From positions 16,249 through 80,248 of the forward strand of contig JAJIRX010000715.1 in assembly GCA_023853785.1 (NCBI GenBank): DNA of 64,000 nt, in the 5' to 3' direction. Made by a program: the position numbers and the translations under genes. The DNA is from Psilocybe azurescens. Its lineage: Eukaryota > Basidiomycota > Agaricomycetes > Agaricales > Agrocybaceae. Shown in pieces: positions 13,614 to 26,554 of the stretch; positions within the stretch are counted from its first letter, which is position 1, and the number at the start of each line of letters is the position of its first letter. Below the pieces are notes generated by a model. It did not search any database and was not told where the DNA came from. It saw only the letters and a program-made list of their open reading frames with translations.

Positions 13614-14193
13614 TTTATACACTGCAAGATCATTTTCTCCTTTTACGTCGACGGCTGCCATAAATATGTGTTATTTCTTTCTTTCCCTTGCCTTTCACTT
13701 TCCCTTGTTGCCCGCGTGGTCGGACACTGTTATATCCCATCTGTGCTTTGAAATGTGCCATAGCTTTTACCCTACGCTAAGTTGGAATTCCGCTACATAC
13801 ATACATACATTTATGGCTCGGCCCCAACGCGTTTGGTTACCCCTTCACCTCCTTTCCTTGTCTTTTCTGCTTCTCTCTCCATTCCGTATAAAAATGACCG
13901 TCACGACCGAGTTTTGATCTTTCCATACGATCTTGACCACCATACTAGCCTACCTTATTCTTTTCTCTTATATCACAATCGTCGTCGTCCAACATCATGT
14001 TTTTATTCCACTCAATTCAATTATGATTCAGGTATCAATCGGTCATGTGGATTATGACGTACACAAAAGATATGATAAGGTAACCTAATAGACGACCGTA
14101 AGTGAGCAGATAGGTGACAGATATAGACGAATACATCGTGGAAAAAGGGAAGTAACTTGGTATATGAAAAGGAAAAGATTGGAATGACAGGGT
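13614..14193. other. Convergent intergenic region with a short tetranucleotide repeat
   Basis: This is the 3' side of both the CCCH gene and the choline kinase gene. It is pyrimidine-rich in its first half, which fits a 3' UTR. A perfect tract of CATA units (about four copies) lies near 13793-13808. No coding signal is seen. Confidence 0.5.
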
Positions 14194-15736
14194 TTAAATT
14201 CCCAACTCCTGTATGTCCTTCCGGAAGGCAGCCATTCTTCCCTTCGCGTAACCGATATAATCGAACTCCGGTTCAGTGACAGCTGCCTCCATATCTTCTC
14301 TCGCCTGGACGATGCCCCAGATAGCCCAGCCAGCATGAGAGGCTGCTCCCCAAATAAGAACGTCCCTGTCCAGTTCTTTAATCATATTCGCAAGCTCCAT
14401 GTCGTCCAGTACTGGATCTTCTGCCAACATTCCCGCGTGGTGGATGTATGAGGCGTAAAAGTTGCTGCGCTCTTCAAAGGTAGGGTAACGTGAAGGAGTA
14501 AGGAGATGAGGTGTAGAACAGTGATAATTGGCTGTCCATTCATGGAAATGGTTGGCAATGTCATACGCTGCTGGATTGGGAGCAGCGTATTCGAAGTCAA
14601 CGACGATAATCTACACGAGATAAGCAACACACATCAGGATGATATATCCGTCTTGTACATCAAAAAAACAGCACTAACCTGGCGATGCTCGTCGATTCCT
14701 TCACTGCCGTCTTTGAGTCTCAAAAGATTTCCGTATTGGGCATCATTATGAGCGAATACTCGCCTCGTACCGAATGTATGAGGTCGTTTCAGCACCCAAG
14801 ATAGATACCGGTCCCACTCTTTCTTAAACTCATGCAGCCCTAGCTCTTGTGCCGTGGCTCGGGAAATAGCAGGCAATTTGAGCACGTCTTGTGCCGGACC
14901 CAGCCATGATAAAACGTTTGCGGCAATTTCAAAACCGTTGCTTTGGGTCGATGAAAGAGTCGGTCCATAGACAGCGTCTATGTCAACAGAATGAAGTTCC
15001 GCCATTCGTGCTCCAATCCATTGACTAATCTGTGGGTCGCGAATATCCTCTGCAGTCAAGGTCACTGAATCGAAGTATTCTTCAATCCTTCCGTTGTCAA
15101 ATGTTCCAAATACTCGTGGGCCAATCTTGTATTGAGAAGAAAGAACGTGTAAATGTGAAGTTCTCGTGGTCGAGAAATGAGAGATCCCGATGAAGCGCCA
15201 TATACTCTAAGTAAGAGAGTATGCAGGGATGGTAAGGTGGGACAAGATACGAAGAAGACAGTGTTCGTCAATGCTCCGGACACCTTGTGGATAATGACGT
15301 CTTCCGGTAGAATTTGAACAGTGGACCATCCCCGGACATGCAGCTTTCGCAATATTTCGAGCAGTTGTAAACAAAAGGCAGGTTTCTTGTAGTGCCTAAG
15401 CAGAAAAGAGATCGCATTAGCTAGTTATAAAAGGATTAACAGTAGAATCGGACCATGATTCTTTGATTCATGTTGCTATCTGCTCAGCTGCGGCATGCGC
15501 TTAACAAATGTGGAGCCCGCAAAAGCTTCTCACCTGGCATCTAGTTTAAATTTGGCATGGCGCAATCCCTCTTCTCGAACTACTTCGACAGTTGTGTCCG
15601 ACAGCTGGGTAGTTGAAGCTGAGACCAAAAGGTCTGCAAGAGTTTGCAAAGAGCTGGTCGAAAGTTGTCTTGAAGCTGATGCGGGAGGCAGAGAAGAGGA
15701 AGAAGAGGAGAATCCTGGTGATAGTATTGGGGTCAT
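14194..15736 (-). CDS. Choline/ethanolamine kinase
   Basis: Phosphorylates choline and/or ethanolamine, the first step of the CDP-choline (Kennedy) route to phosphatidylcholine and phosphatidylethanolamine. Diagnostic motifs are VSGALTNTVFFV in the N-lobe, the Brenner phosphotransferase motif AHNDAQYGNLL (~14730-14770) and the metal-binding VDFEYAAPNPAAYDIANHF (~14550-14610). The C-terminal part contains WGAASHAGWAIWGIVQA, typical of the family. The N-terminus is a Ser-rich stretch (SPGFSSSSSS). I chose the ATG at 15736; the frame is open to about 15844 but has no ATG there, so the start is uncertain. One frame slip lies at about 15134-15146, between the ELHIYTFF segment and the YKIGPRVFGTFDNG segment, which should be contiguous in this family. 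Choline versus ethanolamine preference cannot be judged from sequence. Confidence 0.88.
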
Positions 15737-17479
15737 ATCTGGGGATTGTGGTGGATAACTAGCAAGAATGAAGATCCGCTTGGCGGGAGTTGGTCTAAGA
15801 TAAGGGTTGAAATGTAGATCAATTATTATGACCCCACCATTCAATCATCAATACAGCTCCAGTCTTTTTCTCCTTTTCCTCTTTTGTGTTTGAGGTCGTG
15901 TGCCGTTAATCCCTGCCTTCAACCATAAACGTTAAACTCTCGTCTTGTGATCTATGGCCTGCTTATTGTTATTCAGTAGGACGTTTGAAGATGATCTCCC
16001 TTGACATGTACATCCAGTCGTTGCCATGTTTTTCGAGGATGTTGCTAGGCCTCTAGACCTACTATAACTAAAAAGCTATCACTTTTTTCGAATCTGAAAC
16101 TTCTCGACTACCAATGGATTGTGAGTGATTTAGCAGTTGCTCATGTTTTCACCGTGGTCATGGCATTCTTCTAGATTATCACTGGCGCCAGTAACGTTGT
16201 CCGCTCTTGTGGAGATACTAAGCGATATACGGCAGTCCTTTCTTAGTTTTAACATCAAATGTGGTACCAGCGAACGCTGTTGGTAAGTATGCAGTATGAC
16301 AATAAGAAGACCTTGGCGTCATCCTTAGCATCAGGTTGGACACAAATAGTATGTGCTCAAAATCCATGATGGAACTATGTTGGCTACGCACCAACTACAA
16401 GCTGAATAAAGCTCTCACAGATTTCAAAAATTTTCCTTCATTCGCAAATGGCAAAATTCTTCTTTACAGTGACTAGCCTTGCATGACTTAGTCTGGTGAT
16501 CTCAGTGCACAGGGCAAGTTGCTTTTCGTTTCTTCTATGTTTGGTTCTCCGAGTCGGAGGGTAGAAACGCAACAACTGATACATGTGCTCAGAATTCAAT
16601 CCGAGCTCATGACAGCCTTTGACATAAAGACTGACCGATACATGTAATACTTCTAAGGTCCCCAACCTCGATGATTTTGGCCACATGCTCGGAAGAATGG
16701 TCCAAGTTAGTGGCCCAAGAGCACGCCCGCGGCTCAATTCACTTGGAATTCGTTCTCTGGAGATGACAGGTTCTGGCACGTTCAAATTCGGCTACTATGC
16801 CTTATCGGTCTGATCTGCTTCTGACTTCCTTGAAATCTAAGGTTCACATAAACTCTAACTCAGGTTTTCTGAACTCAAAACCTTCCAGTCAACGTACACT
16901 ACCCAGTTCTGCAGGGCAGGTGTTAAGAAGTTGGCGCACGATTTGGTTATAAGCACGATTATTAAGTTCTTATAGTACGACCAGAGAGACATATGTCCCT
17001 GGTAGGACTGTATAAGTCCAGATAGCCGACCTCTGATCCTATACTAGTATCTAAGATCCAATAATCAATGTCTAATCAGTCGACTCGTGTCCATGTTATT
17101 TCAGTATCATTAAATTAATCTCCATTGCATTTATTCAATACATCAAACCTGACAGACTGGGTTCACTGACAAGCGAGGATAAAGAAAGAAGAGGGACAAG
17201 GCCAGTTGGCCCGCTGAAGAACTTTCAAATCTCTAGAAGTTATGATGTCTACATCTGTCATCCGTGTTCAATCCGCACAGCCATTCTTGATACCAGAATA
17301 AACTATGAATATTGTATAAGAACCCCTTTATTTATTGTCGGTCAATTGACTGTTCAGTAGTATCGTATGCCACTTTCCGCTAACATATTTTATTCTTCGA
17401 TATTGAAACTGATATATAAGCCTATGTCGCAGGACGCGTGTCTACACTTTTTCATTCGGGTTCTCCACCGACGATTGAG
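15737..17479. other. 1.7 kb gap; no supported gene, two small hairpins
   Basis: No family is recognised. A 115-codon frame on the reverse strand (16438-16785) has no homology I recognise. Two adjacent inverted repeats lie at 16981-17002 and 17005-17019. The left end probably contains the choline kinase 5' leader. Confidence 0.35.
16981..17019. repeat. Two adjacent short inverted repeats
   Basis: The first is an imperfect dyad, CCAGAGAGACAT facing ATGTCCCTGG. Two bases later is a perfect five-base stem, GGACT and AGTCC, around the loop GTATA. They lie in an AT-rich gap with no gene. They could fold in RNA or be chance; no transcript is evident. Confidence 0.35.
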
Positions 17480-20062
17480 TTACTGACGTTGTATGATTTG
17501 TGGCGATTTCTGCCACTTCGGCACTTGGTATTTTGCGCAACTTGAATGAAATCTGACGTAGAGGTCACTAATCGCTTTCACCTTATGCGGCAAACAAATA
17601 GTTACTAAGAATGCAACACCCAGACACGGAGCGCATACACTCCAAATTAACTGGTATTGGAGGTATTGGAGGAATTTCGTGAGATCGTGCATGGATTCCC
17701 AAAAGCGTTGAGAACTCACCCTAATAGCCGACGATATAACGTGGAGAACGTCTTCTTTCTGACCAGGTGGTAAATTTTTTATCGCTGCATAATTGATCGA
17801 TGAAGAGGACTCCTGGAACTTGAGATCAGGCGGTAGAGAACTTGCGACCCGAGCATAAAAGATTGTGCCTGCGACTGCCTATACGTACTATGAACACGAT
17901 ATAGGGGATGGTCTAGTAAAAGACTTACCAATCCAACAGTCGCCCCTGTGAAACGAGTGAGAAAGAATGCGCTTGTGCCTGTAGCAAGTTCTTGGGGTTT
18001 GAGAGCTCGAAGAAATACTTGATAAGGCGCATGGAACAACATTCCAAGACCGATACCAGCAATCAGTGGATATACTATCTGAGAGGCGACATTTGCATTT
18101 TCATTCAGCAGATTCAACAAGCCTAACAGGAAATATGACAACGTCAGAAATTGTTCACAGGTGATCGGGGATCATTGGCTAACCAAAACCCAAGGTTGAA
18201 ATTGCAAGTCCAATCGAGATAACCCGATTCTGTCCGCTTGTGTCATGAGTTCGGTGCTGCCAATAACTAATGAACCAGGCGACTGGCATAGATGCCAAAG
18301 ACGATCCGAGAGAATAAGGAAGGAGTTTTAGTCCGGACTGTAAAGGGGTAGATCCATGGGCAGCCTAAATCCGTAACCTCAATAAAAAACACAAATGATA
18401 GAACAGCACTAAACAGCAACGAACCTGATAGAACAGGGCAAGGTAAAATGTTCCAGCGGTGAAAGCCACGTTGTGAGAAAAAGAAATAATTAAAATCCCA
18501 ACTGATACAATGTCATTTATTAAATAAAGGTCAAGTAACTCTTGGAGAAAACGTACTTGTTGTGAAATCTCGGAAGGTCGTCTGAGGAAATAAGGAATCC
18601 CGAGTTGTATGTTTTTCATAATAGCCACCACAGACAAGAATGACAATGCCTGCAGCAATCAAACAGTACGTCGATGGCTTATTCCCTATAAGTCGATTAA
18701 ATGGGATTCTGTTCTGATATTGCTGAATGGACATACATCCTATCTCGGTTGCGAAACTGAATCCAATGATTATACAGTTCGTTCCTCCCATAAATAAAAC
18801 TCTGTAGCAAGTAATTAGCAAATAATTAGAGAAGAATACTTTTAGACAAAGCCAGGATTCGATACGCACAGACCGATAAAATCGAAGCTTTTTGCGAGCA
18901 CTCTCCAAGAAGCATTTGATGCCCTTGTGAGTTCTACTCGCCGAAGGGAAAGGGCAAGTATGACGACTGCCAAGAAGCAGATGGGGAGGTTGATATAAAC
19001 TAGTATGGTGATGTTAACTTCATGCGTGAACAGCGAATAACGATGAACTACAGACATCCCCATCTCCATCCGACTGAGCTTCTACTTTGTCCTGTGCGGG
19101 TGTTATTAAGAGAACAATGGGCAAATGTCCAAGACGACTCACCGCTGAAGAGACCTCCAATCAGCGGTCCAGCAATAGCAGAGCAGCTCCAGGTGACACT
19201 CAGAGCCTGGGACCATGTCGCGCGTTGACGAATTTCAACCACTTCAGAAGTAATAACCCAAACTGAGCTAACGATTCCTCCGCCACCTATGCCGGCTATT
19301 TGGCAATCAATACCGCATCAATTCGACGAAGAAAAATGAATACCGATTGCTCTGGCAGAGATGAGCCAGTTGATCGACTAGAAGAAGAAAATAAGCCTGG
19401 AATTCACTTTAAAATCTGAAATGGCTCCCCTGTGCTGCTCCACATAGAGCAGAGCCGAACGCGAAGATAGCAATGCTAGAATAAAGTACACTCTATATTG
19501 CTTTAAAAATAAATTCTTGGGTAGGAGAATAACAGAATTATTTACCTTTCGGCCCACCAGATCAGAAACCCTTCCGTACAAGGGTTGGAATGCTGTCTGT
19601 GTGAGCATGTAGGCAACCCCAACCCATGTATACTGGATGGACGAGGCCTGCAAATCACTTGCAATAGTAGGCAAGCTCGTTGATACAATTGTCTAGATGT
19701 AGATCAACCCTTTCTCTGAGTATAAAGATAATTGGTGTATAAAACGGTACTCACAGCATCCGTAGTCGCCAGGAAGAGCGTCAATGCAGCACTAATAACT
19801 AGTGAGCAGGATATATTGAGTATAAGTAACTAGGTACTGACCCTATGTGAATCAGAAGAAGCTGGATGGTTGATAGGCTTCGGTGAATAGACACACTTCC
19901 AACAAAGGACGCAGACGAGTCTGTGCCCGTGTTCGTTATGGAATTGCGTTCAAACACCATGGCATTGGGAGAGGATATCTCATGTTCCTGCTTTACATTG
20001 GGTGGTGGTTCATGAGATTGAACAGAGGGATAGATAGTAGTAGTTGACTGTCTGGGTAACAT
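17480..20062 (-). CDS. MFS multidrug-type transporter (drug:H+ antiporter, DHA)
   Basis: A membrane efflux carrier with a hydrophilic N-terminus of about 70 residues starting MLPRQSTTTIYPSVQSHE. The first membrane segment carries FLATTDATIVSTSLPTIASD, typical of DHA carriers. It is followed by WVGVAYMLTQTAFQPLYGR and the loop motif GRVSDLVGRK (MFS motif A). Later segments include SVTWSCSAIAGPLIGGLFSG (motif C-like), VYINLPICFLAVVILAL, and near the C-terminus LIAGIGLGMLFHAPYQVF and LIWSVCAPCLGVAFLVTIC. About a dozen introns of 45-60 bases interrupt it. The substrate cannot be inferred; the family exports drugs, toxins or siderophores. I cannot confirm whether it has 12 or 14 membrane segments. 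Confidence 0.87.
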
Positions 20063-20960
20063 CTTTTGTGGTCGACAGATTTACTTCTGCTACGACGAGA
20101 AGTTTGTTGAAAGGCATATTTCTCCTCCTCATTTATACGTGGACGAGTGGCTGAACTAGAGAGAACATGAGATCGGGAGATGAAATTGACATGGGCTTTA
20201 CTTTGCCATAAAAACAATTTGGATAGAGGAATGACCTCGATTCAGAGGCAAGAAAGCCTTTCATGAAAGATCCGTCCCCGATTATAGGCGTTAGATACAT
20301 ATGAGATCGGCGAGATATACCAAGTTCGGCTTCATCTAAATTGACACCAAAACGTTGCAATGGGAGATTCGTTGAAAAAGTCATTGATGAGAACAAAGTT
20401 GCCGGCGAAATGTCACAGAGAACATAGTAGCCAGTATGGGGCCAGCCCAGTTAGAAGCGAGGAGGTACCATGCTGCTCATGAGAATGGTGATTAAGACCC
20501 ATAAAACCGCCTCATTGTAATTTACCCCGGAAACTTGGCCGTTATGGCCAGGAAGACTAGGGCCGATAGATCGTATGGTAGATCGCTGCAGGGAAGGCAG
20601 AGGGTACATTTCCAAATGCGAACGAACAGTGACTCAAGTTCTTGAAAGTTATTTTGAAGCTCAGATTCTCATCAAAACTAAAGTACTATTAGTAATTATG
20701 AAGTCGCGTAAACACTGAAAAGCAGATAAATAGTCTAGTGTATATATAAATCTAATTTATCACCCAGTAGCTCTCTTCCCTTCATCTTTCTTCTCGGTGC
20801 GGCCGGTGTCTTCAGCGTCAGCCGCAAAAGAAGGTTGAGACGAAGGGTCTACATCATGTTTTTTTGGCGTCAGCCTTCGGAGGTGATGAAGTGCCTGCAT
20901 CATGAATAAGTGAATGAGAAATTTTAGTCTAGTTATTCCACAACGACGAAAAACATGCCA
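20063..20960. other. Intergenic; MFS 5' side and a coding-like patch
   Basis: The part next to 20062 is presumed MFS promoter. A reverse-strand frame at 20133-20396 has no recognisable domain. The only coding-like patch is at 20760-20894 (separate entry). Confidence 0.35.
20760..20894 (-). other. Coding-like Lys/Asp-rich patch downstream of the DnaJ gene
   Basis: On the reverse strand, behind a good acceptor (GATGCAG), the sequence reads AGTSSPPKADAKKHDVDPSS and on into a charged tail ending GKRATG-stop, if one base is dropped from an A7 run. It could be an alternative C-terminal exon of the mitochondrial DnaJ gene, but no donor in that gene joins it in frame before the LGF stop. It is therefore unresolved. 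Confidence 0.22.
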
Positions 20961-22692
20961 TTAGAATCCAAGGCGCTGCCGTAAGGTTTGCAATCCTTTG
21001 GATATCCAACGACCCAATGTCGGAGGATTTTGTGTGAAATAGACCTCACCGTTATCATCCGATAAAGGTTCTTTCGAGTCTTTATCGGTTTTGCCAGAGG
21101 GCTTACCCTCAACGTCTTCAGCATAAGCTTCGAGAAGCGATCTTTGCCGTTTGGTCAGGGACCTAGAGGTAAAATAAGGTACATCGGTCATAGATAAAAC
21201 AGAGTATTACTGACCGTGGAAGTTGAAGATTGAATTTCACGAAAAGATCCCCGGTGCCACTTCCGTTCAAATAGGATACGCCACGCCCTTTGAGGACCAT
21301 TTCCTCTCCTTGCTGAGTACCTCCAGGAATGCGGACATCAACCTCTCCTTCGAGGGTAGGAACTCTCACGATTCCGCCCAGAAGAGCTCTATGGAACGGG
21401 ATTCGGGCTTGATAAGATAGGTTCGCGCCTTGTCTCGTGAAAACAGTGGAAGGAGCCACATTTAGTCGGACGAACAGATCACCTCTAGGTCCCTTTCCTA
21501 GCAACGGAGCATCTCCAGCCTGTGGAACACGTATTGTTGTCCCTTCTTCGGCGCCTGCATTGAACGTTTAATATGTTTTGGGTAAGTCGTAGAGTGAAAT
21601 CACGCACCGATCGGAACGTTAATGGTTATCTCCTCCTTCGTGCGCACCTTTCCTGCACCTCCACAACTCGAGCACTCTCCACCACGCGGAATAGAACTTC
21701 CAGCTCCCTGGCATACGTTACATGTGCTTGCCATTTGGAAACCATTGTCCAGGGCAAAAGTACGAGTGCCACTACCCCCACAAGCTGAACATGCCGTCTT
21801 CTTCACACCACTTTTCAGACCCGTTGCAGAACATGGCTGGCAGTCGATGACAGGTGTAATTGTAACTTTCTTCTTAGTTCCTTTGCAAGCGTCCAGGAAG
21901 CTAACCGACAAATGAGCGTCAATATCTTCGCCCCGTAGGTTCTGCTGTGCGCGAGCTCTTGGGCCCCACCTCCAAAAGAACCTCGGCCACTAAATGACTC
22001 AAATAACTCATCAAACAGTTGCGAGCCTGACGTCCTCTGAGATCTTGCGTCTCCAAATGGCCAACCCTCTCCGCCAAATCCCCCACCAAATCCGGCACGG
22101 TATGCATTGGGGTCAAAGCCAGGTTGTTGCGAGGCAGCACCGTACTGGTCGTATGATTGCCTCTTCTTCTCGTCTTTCAGAATCTAGAGATAGAGATTGT
22201 CGAGTATGTCATAAGAATAGAATCATGAAGAACGCACGTCATATGCATCTTGTATTTCGACAAATTTATCTCTAGCGCCTTTGTCTTTATTCGTATCAGG
22301 GTGGTATTTCCTAGCCAGCTTCAGACCAATAAACAGATATCCCTCAAATACAGGTATTGAGACATACCGCAAAGTATGTTTTCTTGATCTCGGCCGGTGT
22401 CGCATCGGGCTTTACGCCCAGAACGTCATATGGGTTCTTAGCAGCAGCTAGACAGGGTCTAGTAGGATGAATTCGACGCTATACGCGTGGTTAGCCGATA
22501 CATTTGCCAAATTCGCGTTGAGTACCCTACTTGGTCAGATATTCGTTTCGAGGAAGGTGACAGAGGTTTCAGCCGGAGACAACTCGATCGATATACAGAA
22601 AGATTTCTGGACTGAATACCAAGAGTTTGACGCGCACATGTGTTGAATGCAATGAAAGTAGAGAACCCTGAGGATGACAAGCGAGGAGGCAT
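20961..22692 (-). CDS. MDJ1: Mitochondrial DnaJ/Hsp40 co-chaperone (Mdj1-like)
   Basis: A type I J-protein that stimulates mitochondrial Hsp70 and helps fold matrix proteins. Order: a presequence-like N-terminus rich in Arg, Ser and hydroxylated residues ([13 protein letters not shown]); a J domain with NPYDVLG and the catalytic HPD in [11 protein letters not shown] (~22290); a Gly/Phe region ([14 protein letters not shown], ~22060); four CxxCxGxG-type zinc repeats, [24 protein letters not shown] and CSSCGGAG (~21640-21850); then the C-terminal substrate-binding domain with GDLFVRLNV and [20 protein letters not shown]. The stop follows LRQRLGF. I use the ATG at 22692 because the longer frame opens with TTG. 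A 52-base intron with a GTAGGG donor joins RISDQ to [18 protein letters not shown]. Confidence 0.92.
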
Positions 22693-23559
22693 GGTATTGG
22701 TGAAGGACGCGAACTGAAGCAAACCAAATTGTCAATAAGCAGACGGAAGAAATTTGAGCTATTTGTCCCTGTTTATCAATTTGATCAGTCTCTTTCTAGC
22801 AATTTCTAACTCCCACTGGTACTACGACAACTAACGACTAAACAATTAGAATCTTCATCGTCGTCTCGAGCTGTATTTCCAATATCAATCAAGGCGGATG
22901 TCGTTAGATATATTCTCCCCGGTCAGTGCTAAGCCTGAGTTAAGTGTTAATTCACGGACGACATGTAGCGATCAAGTGTTTGAGACGATGTCTATTGACT
23001 TTTGAACAGTTCTTCGGTAGTTGATATGTACGGTGTGGCATAGAATGCGATATCTTCAGAGGTTCTAAACAGGCAGTGAAATAGGCGTGAGAATAGAGCC
23101 CAAACTTCATATTGGCCTTCAGTAAAAACTTTGGATTCAACTCAACCTCGACCTCATGAAATGCCAATGAAGTAGTTGACCTCTATAAATATTTCAGAAC
23201 ATCCTAGCATGTCTTGGTTCCGAACCGAGTGAAAAGTGGATAATGGTCATCTTGCACTTATGCTTTGAGTTCTCCGCCAACATAGATTGGAAGTTAGATT
23301 TGAAGATTTTCATGTGCCAGCCAATGGATTGTTATCGTCAAACATGTAGCCAGGGAAGGATTGTTCAATCATCATCGTGGTCGGTCGACGTCGGAACGCG
23401 ATCACCGAATGGCACCAACAGAAGCCAAATCCTGACTCCCTATATCGTATATGAAATGTTTAGAGTCATTCCATCACGCATGAAACAAGGTATGAAAATG
23501 TACCTGTACACAACCACTTGGGGTAAATTGGGTTTCAGAAACTTGTGGGCTTTCGGTCT
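22693..23559. other. Intergenic between the DnaJ and SET genes; no gene seen
   Basis: A 106-codon forward frame (23243-23563) and a 71-codon reverse frame (22952-23167) show no motif and no splice structure. The right end is the 3' side of the SET gene, the left end the DnaJ promoter. Confidence 0.4.
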
Positions 23560-24088
23560 TTAGAGCTGCTTGCATTCATGGTTTTCGGTGCGTGACCGCC
23601 ACCACGATTTTCCATACGACACTAGGATTTCCTCGCCTTTTCTGATTTCCTCAGTGGAAGACCAAATGGCTATCTTCAAGTCAGCAGAGGGCGTTCTTCC
23701 ATCAAGAAAAACAGCATTTGGCTTATCGGAGATGCCTCTGTAGTCATTTACAAAACGAGCCTCATTACCCATTATACTTGCATCGATTCCAATGCTAATG
23801 CCCTCTGGAAGTCGACAAAGAGATAGATCGTAGTCCGAATCTGGACGTTCATCACAATGTACTTCACCTGAACATGAAGCCAGGACTTTTAGAAGAATGA
23901 AATTGGTTTGACGAACAAGTTATATTTGCATACCAATGTAATCAAGAATATGGCTTCTGGCAGGTATCTTTTGTGCCGCAAACAAACCAAACTGTCCGTT
24001 TGCGGGATGCGATGAGTTGGAAATAGCCCTGATAACCACCTTTGGCCGATTGACGGGTTTCGGGTTATTTAAATGGGCTCTTTTTCAT
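23560..24088 (-). CDS. Small stand-alone SET-domain protein (putative lysine methyltransferase)
   Basis: A compact protein of about 165 residues made almost only of a SET domain. Visible are the N-terminal SET strand GQFGLFAAQKIPARSHILDY followed by GEVHC, the AdoMet-binding core NEARFVNDYRG (family NH-x-C/NHS region variant) and the terminal GEEILVSYGKSWW, where the Tyr corresponds to the usual catalytic Tyr of the ELxxDY/xVSYG motif. Two exons are joined by an intron at about 23870-23930. The start is inferred at 24088 (MKKSPF). The frame from it reaches NPKPVNRPKVVIRAI only if one base is dropped in the A/T run 24068-24074, so the first residues carry a frame slip or an unseen intron. There are no pre-SET or post-SET cysteine clusters. 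The substrate, histone or other, is unknown. Confidence 0.75.
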
Positions 24089-24437
24089 TGAATGGAGCTT
24101 TAATATGTGCGAGGACTGCAGGTGTCACTGATGAGTGGTAATGAGCTGAGTCAATGTATCGCAAATGGGGTGGCCAATGGGGTGGGGGTTTCCGTGTTTG
24201 AGGTTTGTTCGTAGTAGAAATCAAGTCTCTAGGCATGTCGTGCAGGTAAGGTCAAGAGGTTCAAGAGTCAAAAGAAGCGGCAAGAATTTCAGATACGATA
24301 GCTTGTGTGCCAGGATGTCTGGTGATAAAAGGTCATCAGCGTGGGAATGTGCGTTTGTATTCACCTTCACCTCCGTCAACCCTCATTGTCGACAACGCCT
24401 CCTTGTTCGACATACCTTCCCTTGGAAACTTTTGCTG
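24089..24437. promoter_or_regulatory. Divergent promoter region between SET and CK2 alpha genes
   Basis: A 349-base spacer between two genes transcribed away from each other, so it must hold both promoters. I see no certain TATA box or known operator. A forward frame runs through it in phase with the CK2 start, but that extension resembles no CK2 N-terminus. Confidence 0.45.
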
Positions 24438-25844
<1,407 letters not shown>

Positions 25845-26554
25845 TACTTGCCAGCGAACCCTTTTGTAACTTCCTGTTATTCCCATTGTACGTATCAAGT
25901 ATATATAGATCCGTTATATTTAGCTTCACCATATTATCCAAACCCGTGGATGTTCGTTATCAAGGTATGTTCACTCTGAAAGCTAATGTGAGGCATGCTG
26001 ACGTCGTGTTAAGCCGAGGAATCGAAGGCTGCATGAGGTTTCCAACCATAAATTCAAAACTTCGGAACATCTCTGAACATGTTCTCCCCACATTGTAAGA
26101 TATTCTGGCACGTGGTAAGAAACTGCCGTGGTCCATGTTGCCAGTTTATCATGCTTATCCTCTTATCCAGAGTTTAACAACTAAAGGAAACTAAGCACCA
26201 GACCTTATTATAGTACGCATGAACGCCCACCTGAACACAGGGTCGTATGCAACTTGAACAGACTTCCTTCTACAAAATCCACAAGACCTCCGGGGTTGTG
26301 CTAGAAAAAGTTCTTTTGTGAACTTGAAGCTAGTATGAGGCACGATGTTTGCCACGACTATTTCTATGAACAAGCAGCAGGAAGTCTTCTGCTGAACTTC
26401 TGTTCGCCCTCAACCGCGTGGAGGTTCTATTTCCCTCGTGCAAGCTACGCGTCTTCTTCGAGATACTATGGATTGCGGCTTGTATCAGACCTATTTAACA
26501 GAAGTGTTCCGCGAGTAGACAGACCATATAACCGGAAGACCCAACATCTTGTGT
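25845..26554. other. Intergenic between CK2 alpha and chitinase 1; no gene seen
   Basis: 3' UTR of CK2 alpha and promoter of chitinase 1. A 96-codon frame at 26335-26625 overlaps the chitinase start in another phase and has no motif. Confidence 0.4.

Noticed and set aside
16438..16785. 115-codon reverse frame as an F-box-like or leucine-rich gene
   Set aside because: Only a loose hydrophobic pattern; no F-box motif, no introns and no supporting context.
24165..24437. N-terminal extension of CK2 alpha in the same frame
   Set aside because: The extension is rich in unlikely residues, differs from every CK2 N-terminus I know, and would occupy the whole divergent promoter.
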